Positions 23,446 through 34,491 of a stretch of 64,000 bases of DNA are shown here, one piece after another. This DNA is from Schlesneria sp. Lineage in GTDB: Bacteria > Planctomycetota > Planctomycetia > Planctomycetales > Planctomycetaceae. The stretch spans positions 1 through 64,000 of the forward strand of contig JAQGHU010000039.1 in the NCBI GenBank assembly GCA_028291515.1, given 5' to 3'. Every line of letters begins with the position of its first letter. The stretch's first letter is position 1. Under the pieces are notes generated by a model. That model was given only the letters and a program-made list of their open reading frames with translations. It did no database searches and had not been told where the DNA came from. A program made the translations under genes and the position numbers.

Positions 23446-24888
23446 ATGCGATTTTGCTCCTTGTGGCTCAGTCTGGTCGCACTTGTCATTGGTGATCAGA
23501 ACATTGCGTTCGCGCAGAAGCCGGCCCTGAACGACAGCATCAGTCGACGTGGCGAAGAGACCTGGGCTGTTGCCAAGCAGATCTGGCAGTTTGCTGAGCC
23601 TGGTTATCAGGAGACGCAGTCGTCGAAGCTGCTGGCGGATACGCTGGAAAAGGCGGGGTTTGTCGTCAAGCGCGGGGTGGCGGACATTCCGACGGCGTTC
23701 ACAGCCACATATGGTGAGGGGAAGCCGGTCATCGGGATCATGGGGGAATACGATGCCTTGCCGGGTTTGTCGCAGCAGGCGGTTCCCGAGCAGTTGCCTC
23801 GCGAAGGAGCATCCTACGGGCATGGGTGCGGGCATCACATGTTTGGGGCAGCGTCGATGTCGGCCGCGATCGCGATTGCCGAGCAGATCAAGGCGGGGCA
23901 GATTCGTGGGACAGTCCGTTTCTATGGGTGTCCTGCCGAAGAGGGTGGCAGCGGCAAGACGTTTATGGTGCGTGCCGGGTTGTTCAACGATTGCGATGCG
24001 GCCCTGCACTGGCATCCGTCCTCGCGAAATTCGGCAGGTGACGGATCGTGCCTGGCGCGGGCTGCGGTGAAGTTTCGCTTTAAGGGGACGAGTGCTCACG
24101 CCGCGGGTTCGCCCGATTTGGGGCGGTCGGCGGTGGATGCGGTCGAGTTGGCCGCTCACGCTTCCGAGTTGATGCGCGAACATACGCCGGACTTTACCCG
24201 GATCCACCATGTCATCACGGCCGGTGGCGGGGCTCCCAATGTCGTGCCTGATTTCGGGGAGGTCTTCTTCTACCTGCGGCATCCCAAGGCGGAGATCGTG
24301 AAGGAGCTTTACCCGCGCCTGTTAAAGTGTGCTCAGGGAGCGGCGTTGGCCACCGATACCAAACTCGAAGAAGTTTATCTCGGCGGGACGATGGAAATCA
24401 TGCCGAACGAAACGCTGGCGCAGGTGGCCATGAACAACCTGAAACACCTGAACGATCTGAAGTACACGCCTGAAGAGCTTGAGTTTGCCGCGCGGATCCA
24501 GTCGACTCTGATCAAGCCACTACCACTCGATACGTTGACCCAGGTATTTAATACCAGCACCGATGTCGGCAAAGGTTCGACAGATGTCGGCGACGTTTCC
24601 TGGGTGGTGCCGACGACCGGGTTCACTACGTCGTGTTATGTGCCGGGAACGGGAGCCCACTCATGGCAGGCCGTCGCTGCCGGCGGGATGTCGATCGGAA
24701 GGAATGGGATGCAATTGGCAGCCCGAACGATGGCCGCCACGGCGTGGGATCTGTTCCAACAGCCCGAAACTCTCGCCGCCGCCAAAGCGGAGTTCGCCAA
24801 GCGGTTGGAAGGTCGCAAGTACGACCCGTTGCTGCTACCTGGGCAGAAGGCGCCATTGGATTACCGAAACTCTCCGGTCGCCCAATAG
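23446..24888 (+). CDS. Exported M20-family amidohydrolase
   Basis: 480 residues from ATG 23446, with a signal peptide about 1-24 (…NIAFAQ). It belongs to the M20/AbgB-like amidohydrolases: GIMGEYDALPGLSQ carries the Asp of the metal site, GHGCGHHMFGAAS the Cys-x-His-His motif, and CPAEEGGSGKTFM the catalytic Glu-Glu pair. The dimerisation domain has KGTSAHAAGSPDLGRSAVDAV, and the C-terminal part has DVGDVSWVVPT and GTGAHSWQ. The family includes p-aminobenzoyl-glutamate hydrolase and N-acyl amino acid amidohydrolases; the substrate cannot be read here. The 5' open frame up to 23311 has no RBS. Single gene by spacing. Confidence 0.85.
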   Translation: MRFCSLWLSLVALVIGDQNIAFAQKPALNDSISRRGEETWAVAKQIWQFAEPGYQETQSSKLLADTLEKAGFVVKRGVADIPTAFTATYGEGKPVIGIMGEYDALPGLSQQAVPEQLPREGASYGHGCGHHMFGAASMSAAIAIAEQIKAGQIRGTVRFYGCPAEEGGSGKTFMVRAGLFNDCDAALHWHPSSRNSAGDGSCLARAAVKFRFKGTSAHAAGSPDLGRSAVDAVELAAHASELMREHTPDFTRIHHVITAGGGAPNVVPDFGEVFFYLRHPKAEIVKELYPRLLKCAQGAALATDTKLEEVYLGGTMEIMPNETLAQVAMNNLKHLNDLKYTPEELEFAARIQSTLIKPLPLDTLTQVFNTSTDVGKGSTDVGDVSWVVPTTGFTTSCYVPGTGAHSWQAVAAGGMSIGRNGMQLAARTMAATAWDLFQQPETLAAAKAEFAKRLEGRKYDPLLLPGQKAPLDYRNSPVAQ

Positions 24889-25054
24889 AACGACAGACGG
24901 TGCGGCGTGGCGACAAAATTCTCACGAACTCATGTCGCATGATCGATTTACAGACAAATCGCTCTTGCCTTGCGCCATTCTGCGCAACAAAATAGCGCCA
25001 GCACTTCGGTATTTGTCGTTTCTTCATCGAAGATTCATTTCCAAGGGATTCGCC

Positions 25055-25981
<927 letters not shown>

Positions 25982-26088
25982 AGTCGGCATCGATCAATGT
26001 ACCTGCTCTCCCAACCACATTGCCGCATCATTCGGCAGCGGACGATGTCAGAACGTAAACTTGTCGCGCACCAGAGAGGATAGTCCGG

Positions 26089-26541
26089 ATGATGCCATCA
26101 CTTAATCGCGTTTCTTGTTGGTCGATTTCATCGATGGTGATCGTTTGCTTCGCTCTCTGCTCTTGTTTCGGCGGTGGTCCGAAGCCGGTGAAGGTCCATC
26201 GCGTTTCCGGAATCGTCACGGTGAAAGATTCGCCCGCACCAAACATCATTGTTCACTTTGTCCCAAACCCCGGCCGCCCCAGCATCGGAGTGACGAACGC
26301 CCAAGGGCAATTTGACATGCAGTATCAAAGTGATCGGGCAGGAGTGTTGCCCGGCGAACATAAAGTCTGGGTGGAATATAAGCCAAGCAGTCCCGCAGAG
26401 GAAATGAAGATCCGAGCGGGGAATAGTCCGTTGTCTGCCGAGATGCAGGAGGCGCTGAAGAAATACGGCACTCTTGAAACGACTCCCTATCGAGTCACCG
26501 TCGACAAGGATCAAAAGGACCTGGCGATCAAGCTGGACTAG
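26089..26541 (+). CDS. Transthyretin-like small lipoprotein, DUF1559 partner
   Basis: 150 residues; ATG 26089 or 26092 both follow GAGAGGAT. Hydrophobic signal with a lipobox-like LCSC (Cys26) and then a carboxypeptidase-regulatory/transthyretin-type sandwich: VKVHRVSGIVTVKDSPAPNIIVHFVPNPGRPSIGVTNAQGQFDMQYQ ... GVLPGEHKVWVEY. The C-terminal segment (EALKKYGTLETTPYRVTVDKDQKDLAIKLD) is typical of the small lipoproteins encoded after DUF1559 genes. An exported, lipid-anchored partner of the upstream pseudopilin-like protein is likely. Confidence 0.82.
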   Translation: MMPSLNRVSCWSISSMVIVCFALCSCFGGGPKPVKVHRVSGIVTVKDSPAPNIIVHFVPNPGRPSIGVTNAQGQFDMQYQSDRAGVLPGEHKVWVEYKPSSPAEEMKIRAGNSPLSAEMQEALKKYGTLETTPYRVTVDKDQKDLAIKLD

Positions 26542-26677
26542 TGCATTGTCACACCAAAGAATGGGGGGTTGGGTTTCTCCGTCCAACAATCCAAACTCCT
26601 AAGGCTCTGGGGGGTTCGGGCAAGGCCCTCAACCCCACCCACCCTAAAATTAAGCGGTGACAAAGCACTAGCCCGAG

Positions 26678-29035
26678 TTATTCACGGCGGGAGGCAGACA
26701 GCGAGTCGACAGCCGTGGCTCCTGCAATCTTGTCGATCATCTTTTGCTCGATCTGACCATCCGGGGTTAAACCCGCCAGGTATTGCAACCGCAGGTTATA
26801 GTCGTGGTTGATCTGCGCGTCCTTCAACCACGACTTCAAGTCGCAGCCATAGGCGGCAAACATGTGCTGCAGTGTTTCGGCACTTTCGATTTCGACTTCG
26901 ATGAACGACTGGCCGACCTGAGAATTCGACAGGACATTCCGCACCACGACGGCAGGATCGCAGGTCGATTCCATCGAGCCAATCGCGACGGCATCGTAAC
27001 CCTTCTGACGGGTCTGGCCGCTCCAAATGGTGGCGAAGGGAAACGCTTCGATGAACGTCGCCAGTTCGCACTTCACCGCGGCTTCATTCGATTCGTAGAG
27101 CGGAATCCATTGGGCAACAACGCCCCCGCGGTTCAGATGCTTGCGGCACAAGTCGAAGAATTCGGTCGTGTAGAGCGAAGCCGCTCCCTTCACCCACGGG
27201 TGAATCGGGTCGGTCGTGATGACATCGAATGTCTCTTTGGTTGTGGCCAGGAAATGCCGCGCATCGTCGACAACGATTTGCGTGCGAGGATCGTTAAGCA
27301 CGCCATAGTTCTGGATCGCAAAGTTCTCGCGAGCCGCATTGATCACGGATGACTCCATTTCGCAGATCACGACCCGCTCGATCGACGGATGCAGTAGCAG
27401 CGAACCCGCGGTCATCCCGCTGCCGCATCCCACCACGAGTGCCGTTCGAGGAGCTTTATGAGACAACGCGGGGAGATGACCGAGCATCCGTTGAGTTCGC
27501 ATATCGATCATGCTGGTTGTCGCTTCGACCTTGCCGCTAATGTGAAAGCAGCGATTGCCGATCGTCGAAGTCGCCACCACCACCGTCGAATCGACCCCTT
27601 CACTGACGTAATGAAACTCGCGAATCTTATCCCAACTCTCAATGTTATGACCAAAAGCCAGCAGCCCGCGAGGCACCGTAGGGACGACGAGCATTGCGAT
27701 CGGACACAAGCAGGCCAGTCCCGCGATCAGGGCCAGTCGCGGCTTGAATGCCAATGTCGTCCGATCGGCGAAGGCCAGGTAACCCAGCATGACGAGGCCA
27801 GCGACCCCCGCGATGATCACCAGGCACTGCTCGGCCCGTTGGCTTCCCCAGGTTGGGATCGCGATCAGGCTGATGCCGATGGCTCCGATAATCGCACCGA
27901 GCGTATTGCAGAAATAGAGCTTTCCGACCATCAGTCCGTTATCGGTTTGTTCGTCGGCCGCAGCAGCGACAGCCAGCGGAAAGCTGGCTCCCCACAGACA
28001 GGTCGCGGGAAGTAACGCCACCAACGTTCGCGCAACATCCAAGCTGATTCGCAGCCAGGCCGATTGATCGGCAGGATGCCAGGCCAACCACCGCGGCAGG
28101 ACCGATCCGATGACGAAAGCCGAATAGGGAATCGCCAGCAGCAACAACAACTGACAAGCCGCGAGTGCTCGGCCGGGTGAAGAGATTCGTCGTCCCAACA
28201 TGGCCCCCACGCTGCTGCCGATCCCCAATCCCAGCAGAAAGACAGCCAGCACGATCGAGAATGTATAGGCCGTGGGGCCGAGCAAGAGTCCCAACAGCCG
28301 CGTCCAGATCACTTCCGCTCCCAGCGCGGTCAATCCGGAGAGGCCGATGACGAATCCAATGACGTTCGTTTTTCGGCCCGATGCGATCAGAGTCGGTTCG
28401 CTGCTCGCAACGGCCGCAGTATAGGGACTCGACTGCGCGGCCAGCACGGCAATCAAAGCCACGGCGGCGTTGATCCCTGCGGCCACGCAGGTGGCCGTGG
28501 CGACATCGTATTGTGGCAGCAGATACAAACCCGCGAGCAGACTGCCAAGAACCGCACCGAAGGTATTGGCACCATAGAACAGACCCAGCCGTGACAATCC
28601 TTCGCGCGATGTTTCCACCCAGCGAGCCATCGCGGGCAACGTCGCCCCCATCAAGACCGTCGGCGGCAGCAACACCACCAGAGCGACAGCAGATCGCATC
28701 CAGAGATCATTCGTTCCCAATCCCAGCGACCAGTACAACTGGCCGACGGCGGGAAGCGACCAGAGCGCGATCAGACCGAAGACCCCGATTAACAATTCTA
28801 AGGCCGCGTACACTCGCAGCGGATGAAAACGAGCGGAGATCACTCGCGGCAGAGCCAGGCTGCCCAGGCACATACCACCCATGAAGCTGGTCAAGAGAAT
28901 CGCCAGCGAGATCGCCGAGGCCCCCATCACCAGTCCGAGTTGCTGAAACCAGACGACTTCATAGATGAGTGCCGAGCATCCGCTACCAACAAATAATCCC
29001 AGCAATGTGCCGCTCGTCGCCTGGTTCCGGTCCAT
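26678..29035 (-). CDS. Membrane-fused spermidine-synthase-like protein
   Basis: 785 residues. The first two-thirds (about 1-490) contain at least twelve hydrophobic segments of the transporter-like type that precedes spermidine-synthase domains in many bacteria (GSGCSALIYEVVWFQQL at the start). The C-terminal third is an aminopropyltransferase/methyltransferase fold: ALVVGCGSGMTAGSLL (cofactor loop), VVICEMESSVI, DDARHFLATTKETFDVITTDPIHPW with the Asp-Pro-x-x-P-like motif. True polyamine synthesis is uncertain, because key substrate residues cannot be checked by eye. AAGGGG precedes ATG 29035. Convergent with the TTR lipoprotein. Confidence 0.8.
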   Translation of the reverse strand: MDRNQATSGTLLGLFVGSGCSALIYEVVWFQQLGLVMGASAISLAILLTSFMGGMCLGSLALPRVISARFHPLRVYAALELLIGVFGLIALWSLPAVGQLYWSLGLGTNDLWMRSAVALVVLLPPTVLMGATLPAMARWVETSREGLSRLGLFYGANTFGAVLGSLLAGLYLLPQYDVATATCVAAGINAAVALIAVLAAQSSPYTAAVASSEPTLIASGRKTNVIGFVIGLSGLTALGAEVIWTRLLGLLLGPTAYTFSIVLAVFLLGLGIGSSVGAMLGRRISSPGRALAACQLLLLLAIPYSAFVIGSVLPRWLAWHPADQSAWLRISLDVARTLVALLPATCLWGASFPLAVAAAADEQTDNGLMVGKLYFCNTLGAIIGAIGISLIAIPTWGSQRAEQCLVIIAGVAGLVMLGYLAFADRTTLAFKPRLALIAGLACLCPIAMLVVPTVPRGLLAFGHNIESWDKIREFHYVSEGVDSTVVVATSTIGNRCFHISGKVEATTSMIDMRTQRMLGHLPALSHKAPRTALVVGCGSGMTAGSLLLHPSIERVVICEMESSVINAARENFAIQNYGVLNDPRTQIVVDDARHFLATTKETFDVITTDPIHPWVKGAASLYTTEFFDLCRKHLNRGGVVAQWIPLYESNEAAVKCELATFIEAFPFATIWSGQTRQKGYDAVAIGSMESTCDPAVVVRNVLSNSQVGQSFIEVEIESAETLQHMFAAYGCDLKSWLKDAQINHDYNLRLQYLAGLTPDGQIEQKMIDKIAGATAVDSLSASRRE

Positions 29036-29299
29036 GGAATTCGCCCCTTATCCAGTGAAGTGAAGCCAGGCGAAACGTATCAAATTTCGCAAAATCGACC
29101 AATATCTCTCAAGAAAACGCGTGATCGTGCCGAGAGCGGCCGAAGCTGATCTTGTTGGGCCTGCCGATTTTCACTACGTTTCCTCCCTCCAACTCCTGTC
29201 CACAATTCATAGTTTGTCATTTGCCGGTCGGCACGCGCTTCACTCGAAGTCGTTTGCTGATCGAATGATATGATGCTCCACAACATCTCAGGTTCAGCA

Positions 29300-30598
29300 A
29301 TGTTTCGATCGGTCGGGCCGCTGTTGCTCGGACTTGGCTTATGCGCCGCCTGCGGGTGTGCATCAGTCGGGGCGGGCCGTAGCACGAAGCTGACCGAGCG
29401 TGCGTCTTGGGGACGGAGCCGCATCGAGAAGGAATCGGTGACCAAAAACGATGACTCAGCCGTCGTCTCGTTCCGAGCCCCTCGGCGAGATCCGGAAACG
29501 CCTGCGGACTCGAAAGATTCATCGTTCCCCGGCCATTCGGCAGAGCTTCCGCTCGTCGCTTCCAATAGCCCTGATCGAGTGCCTCTGGTCACACATGCTG
29601 GATACGAAGACGAGTCGCCTCGCACGCTGAATTCAAAAACAGACTCGGTCGAGTTCGAATCGGGCGTCATCGACGCCCATTACCGCTCGGACCGCGATGC
29701 CTCGGACAATCCGATCCAACTGCAGGGACTGCAAGCCATCTCGGAACCGATGGACGCCGAAGAGCCTGGTGGAATCGACGAATGGGCGCAGCGGCCAAAG
29801 CAGGCTGAAGTTCGGCAGGCAGACTTGGATTCTGATTCAACCAGCATCAGCTTGACCTCACATCAGGCCAACCAACGACCAAGTCCATGGCAGGCGGAGC
29901 TCGACCAGTTGATCGTACGAGCCGAACGCGAATTGGCCTCGTTGTCGCCGCGAAATGCCGACACGGCAGCGGAATATCGCCGGTTGCAAGTACATTTACG
30001 CTTCCTATATTTGTTGGCCCGGCATCCCGAACAAGCTCTGACAGTGATCCCATCGCTCGACCCGGCCGATCAGGAGTATTGGCAGGAGATGGTGTGGGCG
30101 ATCACCAATTCGCTCGATCCCGACGAGCAGTTGTCGCCTCGTGATCGGGCCGCTCATACGATCCCACGAATCAACAATGCGTTGCGACGCCTGCGCGAGC
30201 AAGCCGACTTATCGATCCGAAACAGTGCGTTCTGCGAGGAGATCTCGTACTACGGCAACTACAAGCGGTTCCCCCGTGAAGAGTTCGTGCCCGGGCAACC
30301 CGTCTTGCTGTATGCCGAAATCGAGAACTTCCGCAGTGAACCCTCCCCAACGGGCGAGTATCGAACGCTGCTGCGGTCGCTGGTCGAAATTGTCGGTCCG
30401 AATGGTCAGATCCGCTGGAAAAAGAGCTTCGCGGCGACTGAAGATCTGTGCCGCAATCCGCGACGCGACTACTTCCACAACTATCAGTTCACCATCCCCG
30501 ATCGTCTGCCGCTGGGGCCTCATACTCTGAAGCTGACCGTTGTCGACGAACTGAGCGGTAAACAAGCGACCAGCATGATCAAATTCACGGTCAAGTAG
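29300..30598 (+). CDS. Planctomycete lipoprotein with conserved C-terminal domain
   Basis: 432 residues from ATG 29300 (29270 is in frame but poorer). Short hydrophobic signal followed by Cys18/Cys20 (LCAACGCAS), so probably a lipoprotein. Residues 25-190 are disordered, acidic and Ser/Asp-rich. The C-terminal half is well ordered: a helical part (DQLIVRAERELASLSPRNADTAAEYRRLQVHLRFLYLLARHPEQAL) and a beta-sandwich (ISYYGNYKRFPREEF-PGQPVLLYAEIENF ... TEDLCRNPRRDYFHNYQFTIPDRL-LGPHTLKLTVVDELSGK). I recall this pair of domains from hypothetical proteins in planctomycetes; its function is unknown. Confidence 0.65.
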   Translation: MFRSVGPLLLGLGLCAACGCASVGAGRSTKLTERASWGRSRIEKESVTKNDDSAVVSFRAPRRDPETPADSKDSSFPGHSAELPLVASNSPDRVPLVTHAGYEDESPRTLNSKTDSVEFESGVIDAHYRSDRDASDNPIQLQGLQAISEPMDAEEPGGIDEWAQRPKQAEVRQADLDSDSTSISLTSHQANQRPSPWQAELDQLIVRAERELASLSPRNADTAAEYRRLQVHLRFLYLLARHPEQALTVIPSLDPADQEYWQEMVWAITNSLDPDEQLSPRDRAAHTIPRINNALRRLREQADLSIRNSAFCEEISYYGNYKRFPREEFVPGQPVLLYAEIENFRSEPSPTGEYRTLLRSLVEIVGPNGQIRWKKSFAATEDLCRNPRRDYFHNYQFTIPDRLPLGPHTLKLTVVDELSGKQATSMIKFTVK

Positions 30599-30757
30599 TC
30601 GTAGTCGCCCATCGCGATTCAAGGCCAGGACATCTCCGCCAAATCCTCCGGTCACCAAAGTGACCTTCGCGCGGGACGACATTTCAGAATAATCCCCAGA
30701 GCGTGGTTCCGATCGAACGGAATCCGCGCCGCATTTTGGATTTGGGGGACGCTGGTC

Positions 30758-32464
30758 ATGGATTCAGACCTGAAACCGCACGATGGTGGGCATGCCTGGT
30801 GGCGCGAACGCGAACTGTGGCTGCTGGTGCTGCTGATGGGCGGCATTTATCTGACGAACCTGGATGGCACTACCATTCGTGGTGAGGAATCTCGTCGAGG
30901 TCGCATCGCGTGGGAAATGCTGCAGAGCGGCAACTGGCTGGTTCCGACCATGCAGGAACGTCCCGTCTTCTATCGGCCCCCGCTGCAGAATGCTTTGATT
31001 GCCAGCGTGGCCGCCGTGCATGGGGAAGTTGATGCCTGGTCGCTGCGGCTGCCGAGCGTTATCGCGATCTTGCTGCTGGTCGTTTTGATCTACGGCTACG
31101 GTCGCAGTTTCCTGTCCAAGTTGGGAGCCTTTGCTACCGCCTTGGGGTTCGCTTCGATGGGCCAGGTGCTGGAACTAGGCCGATTGGGCGAGACCGAAGC
31201 GGTCTTCACGCTGTTCGTGGCTGGTAGCCTGCTGACCTGGCGTTGGTGTCTGAATACGGATCGGTCTCCCTGGTTCATGTGGACGGCCAGCTATGCGTTG
31301 GCTGCGGCAGCGACCCTGACCAAGGGACCGCAGGCACCGATGTACTTTGTCGGTGGGGTCTGGTTGTTTCTGATCGTGACTCGCCGCTGGCGGATGTTGC
31401 TTACGCTGCCGCACATCGCAGGGATCGCGGTCGCACTCAGCGTGCTGGCGTTGTGGCAGGTTCCTTATGCGATGCAGATGGGTGTGGCCACATCGTTTCG
31501 AGTCTACGTCGGCGATGTGGCCTCTCGTTTCGGAGATATGAAAGCTGCGACTGTCATCAAGCATTTGATTTCGTTCCCGTTGGAGATTGTGTTTGGATCG
31601 TTGCTGCCCTGGTCGCTGTTGCTGCTGTGCTATGCCAGCCGACAGTTTCGACAGGATTTGGGACGACTGCGAGAAAACGCCTTGTTCCTGGCAGTCTGCA
31701 TCGCGATCAGCTTTCCTTCCGTCTGGATTCCGGCGACGGCCAGCTTGCGCTACTACATGCCGATCTTCCCGATCTTCGCCTGCCTGGCGGGGATCGCGAT
31801 TGAGCGGATTGCGGCTTACGCGCCCAACTCCCTTTGGGTGAATCTGTTCACACGTTATCAACGCACCTTAGCTCTGGTCGCATTGGGGACCGGGGTTGTC
31901 GTGCTGGTCGCGTCGATTGGAATTCCAAGATTGGATCTGGCACAGTCGATCCCGTTCGCGATCGCCTATTTTGCAGCGTGCGCAATGCTGGCCGGTATTG
32001 GCTGGTGGGCGGCTCGCAGTCTGACTCCGCGCGGAATCATGATCGGCATGACGACAACGGCCTGCTTTTTGGGGCTGACTTACAGCACGCTGCTGGTTTT
32101 TGTGCGCCAGAAGATTAGCGAGGACGCTCCGGGGGCGATCGCTCAACTTCGCGAGAAGCTTCCCAAGGGAGAACACCTGGTCAGCGTGGGGCCTGCGCAT
32201 CACCTGTTTCTGCTCTTGTACGGCGAACCGGTCAGGCATATCCCGCTGGATCATGTCAGCGATCTGGATCAGACGGACAGCGATTACTTCTGCTTCTGGG
32301 TCTGGTCGGGTGGAGTCAAACCTGCCGACATCCCGTTTGCATGGGAACAAGTGGCCGCGATTTCATGCGATCGGAACCGACGCACCAATCCGATTGATAC
32401 GGTGATTGTCGGTCGTCGGATTCGATCGCCACAGATGGCCGCACGACCTGATTCGCTGGAGTGA
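30758..32464 (+). CDS. ArnT/PMT-like GT39-family glycosyltransferase
   Basis: 568 residues, about eleven hydrophobic segments. The first loop contains D-G-T-T-I-R-G-E-E-S-R-R-G-R-I-A-W-E-M and, later, ERPVFYRPPLQNAL, the pattern of GT83/GT39 enzymes such as ArnT, which transfer a sugar from a polyprenyl-phosphate carrier to lipid or protein outside the membrane. The catalytic acidic pair would be Glu-Glu instead of the usual Asp-Glu. No substrate can be assigned. A polyprenyl-phosphate sugar donor could be made by the GT2 enzyme at 41219. Confidence 0.8.
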   Translation: MDSDLKPHDGGHAWWRERELWLLVLLMGGIYLTNLDGTTIRGEESRRGRIAWEMLQSGNWLVPTMQERPVFYRPPLQNALIASVAAVHGEVDAWSLRLPSVIAILLLVVLIYGYGRSFLSKLGAFATALGFASMGQVLELGRLGETEAVFTLFVAGSLLTWRWCLNTDRSPWFMWTASYALAAAATLTKGPQAPMYFVGGVWLFLIVTRRWRMLLTLPHIAGIAVALSVLALWQVPYAMQMGVATSFRVYVGDVASRFGDMKAATVIKHLISFPLEIVFGSLLPWSLLLLCYASRQFRQDLGRLRENALFLAVCIAISFPSVWIPATASLRYYMPIFPIFACLAGIAIERIAAYAPNSLWVNLFTRYQRTLALVALGTGVVVLVASIGIPRLDLAQSIPFAIAYFAACAMLAGIGWWAARSLTPRGIMIGMTTTACFLGLTYSTLLVFVRQKISEDAPGAIAQLREKLPKGEHLVSVGPAHHLFLLLYGEPVRHIPLDHVSDLDQTDSDYFCFWVWSGGVKPADIPFAWEQVAAISCDRNRRTNPIDTVIVGRRIRSPQMAARPDSLE

Positions 32465-32554
32465 GTCGCTGATACTGCGACTGCGCATGAGTCCCATCTG
32501 TCATAGGTCCTATTTCGATGGGACGGATACGACCCATCGGACCGATGTTTACTA

Positions 32555-32587
32555 GTCGCGCGGGGCGATGCCCGCGCGGCTAAACGA
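32555..32587. repeat. Copy of 'cggggcgatgcccgcgcgg' repeat
   Basis: Third type-B copy; here the second arm reads cccgcgcggc instead of cccacgcggt. It lies five bases beyond the 3' end of the glpD-like gene. Confidence 0.65.
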
Positions 32588-32592
32588 TCGAT

Positions 32593-34326
32593 TTAGAGAA
32601 CTAAGCGTCCGTAGTGTTGTTTCAATCGCTGAATGGATTGTTCAACCGCCTGCGCTGTGTCCGTGGAACTGAGTCGGCCTGTCGTCACCAGACACTGCGC
32701 CAGATCCTGCAGCATCGCGTGTGTTACCACAGGAGTGAAGATCAGCATTAATCGTCGCTCGATCAGGTCGTCCAGCGTGGTCACCCATTCGTGCTGAATC
32801 ACCCATTGAACTGTTCGACGCGACCAGGGCGAATCGGCGATGGGGATTCGTTCGATTGTGGCAACTTGCCTCAAGATCGCCTTGCTCTGCATCCCATACA
32901 ATGGCCACATCGCAGCGACTTCGTCGACTGTTGTGTCGAAGTCAGAAGCCCACTGCTGCCACAACTCAGTCCATGATTGAGGATCGCGAGGAAAGTCGAC
33001 GCTGCCGAGTATGGGGCGTCGATCTGTCGTTGCCTCACGTTGTTGTCCCAAGTGCTTCAAGACACGGTTACTGATCTGGCATGCGACCGATCGAAATGTT
33101 GTCAGCTTGCCGCCGACAAGAGTCACGACGGGAACGCCATGCAAGTGATGTTCGGCCAGCGAGTGGTCTCGTGAAACGGCGGCGTTGCTCGTGTCTGTCG
33201 ATCGGGGCAGCGGGCGAACACCGCTGTAGTGCGACTCGATGTCGGATTGGCTCAGTGTCATCCCGAAGACACTTTCCACGACGTTTACCAGATACTGCAG
33301 TTCTTCTGCTGACGCGACAGCCTCGTCAGGTGGCCCGGACCATTCTTCATCGGTTGTACCCACCAATACGGCATCACCGAACGGCAGGATGAACGCCAGC
33401 CGACGGTCGACGGTCTCGGCATAGATTCCTTGATCGCCGAGTCTCTGGATGAGTGTCGCGTTGCGCGTGACGAGGTGGCTTCCCTTCGTTCCGGCGAACA
33501 TGGGAATCGTCGCAGCATCAATTCCTTTCAGCGTGAGATCGCCCCAGGCTCCGCTACAGTTAATCACCATTTGAGGTCGCAATGTGACTGCAACCGCACC
33601 TTCATGGTCGGCAACCTGGATCGTTGAATCCTGCCAGCGGATCTGTGCATGAGGGACGATCTGAAACGCCAGGCCGCGTTCTTTGGCGATCGATTCCGCT
33701 TCGGCAAGCAGCGCGATCACGCACCGTTCCGGGAATCGCATTTGCGCGTCGGAGTACTCACACATCCACTGATAGCGATTCGTGTCGATGCGCGGTTGCG
33801 CGGACATGACAGAGTTATTCATTTCAGACGAGTGATTGGCGACTGCTCCGCGACTCTTGGGCAATCCGTCGCCCCACGAGAACAGGTCGTACATCCACAG
33901 CCCCATCCGTATCGGCCAGTAGCCACGCGGAGCCCGCCGCTCGCTTCGTCCCATCAAGCGGCGACCAAGTCGAGTGCGCGCCAGCTTGAAGAAACCGAGC
34001 CCCGATCGCAGCAATCCCGACCAGCGTTTATTCGTGGGGACAAACAATCGCAATGGCCGCACAAATTGTGGAGCCAGCTTCAACAGCCTTTCACGCTCTG
34101 CCAGCGATTCGCGAACGAGATGGACATCGCCATATTCCAGGTAGCGCAGTCCCCCATGAATCAGCCGCGACGACTTGGAAGTGGCTCCGCCCGCGAGGTC
34201 GCCCGTGTCAGCCAGGACAACTGAAACGCCATTCAAAACCAGTTCGCGAGCGACGGCGGCACCATGAATTCCGCCCCCTAAAATCAGGATCGAGTTACTT
34301 GAAGGCAAAGGGAGATCAGCAGTCAT
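32593..34326 (-). CDS. glpD: Glycerol-3-phosphate dehydrogenase, FAD-dependent (GlpD-like)
   Basis: 577 residues from ATG 34326; the upstream in-frame extension to 34458 has no RBS. The N-terminus has the dinucleotide-binding motif ILILGGGIHGAAVARELVLNGVSV followed by the GlpD family sequence TGDLAGGATSKSSRLIHGGLRYLEYGDVHLVRESLAERERLL. The central part has GTTDEEWSG, and the C-terminal half (VTLVGGKLTTFRSVACQ) fits the family. Membrane-associated GlpD oxidises glycerol-3-phosphate to dihydroxyacetone phosphate and passes electrons to quinone. Length is as expected (about 500-580). The C-terminal cap domain (DFDTTVDEVAAMWPLYG) is typical of the family. Confidence 0.85.
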   Translation of the reverse strand: MTADLPLPSSNSILILGGGIHGAAVARELVLNGVSVVLADTGDLAGGATSKSSRLIHGGLRYLEYGDVHLVRESLAERERLLKLAPQFVRPLRLFVPTNKRWSGLLRSGLGFFKLARTRLGRRLMGRSERRAPRGYWPIRMGLWMYDLFSWGDGLPKSRGAVANHSSEMNNSVMSAQPRIDTNRYQWMCEYSDAQMRFPERCVIALLAEAESIAKERGLAFQIVPHAQIRWQDSTIQVADHEGAVAVTLRPQMVINCSGAWGDLTLKGIDAATIPMFAGTKGSHLVTRNATLIQRLGDQGIYAETVDRRLAFILPFGDAVLVGTTDEEWSGPPDEAVASAEELQYLVNVVESVFGMTLSQSDIESHYSGVRPLPRSTDTSNAAVSRDHSLAEHHLHGVPVVTLVGGKLTTFRSVACQISNRVLKHLGQQREATTDRRPILGSVDFPRDPQSWTELWQQWASDFDTTVDEVAAMWPLYGMQSKAILRQVATIERIPIADSPWSRRTVQWVIQHEWVTTLDDLIERRLMLIFTPVVTHAMLQDLAQCLVTTGRLSSTDTAQAVEQSIQRLKQHYGRLVL

Positions 34327-34491
34327 TCGATCAGATTCGCGGTAATAGAGGGACAAGCAATTCGAGACTCGCAATCTGATCCACAACCTGGATATGCTGC
34401 GAAGAATCCACTTAGAGGCATAATGTCTATAGTCATCTCTGGTCGGTCGAGAGCACATCTTAAGATATTTGCGACACGAAAGCTGGCCTGA

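Noticed and set aside
23425-24282. A 285-codon antisense frame across the M20 gene
   Set aside because: The M20 motifs on the plus strand are complete; the minus-strand product has no recognisable feature and an Arg-rich composition.
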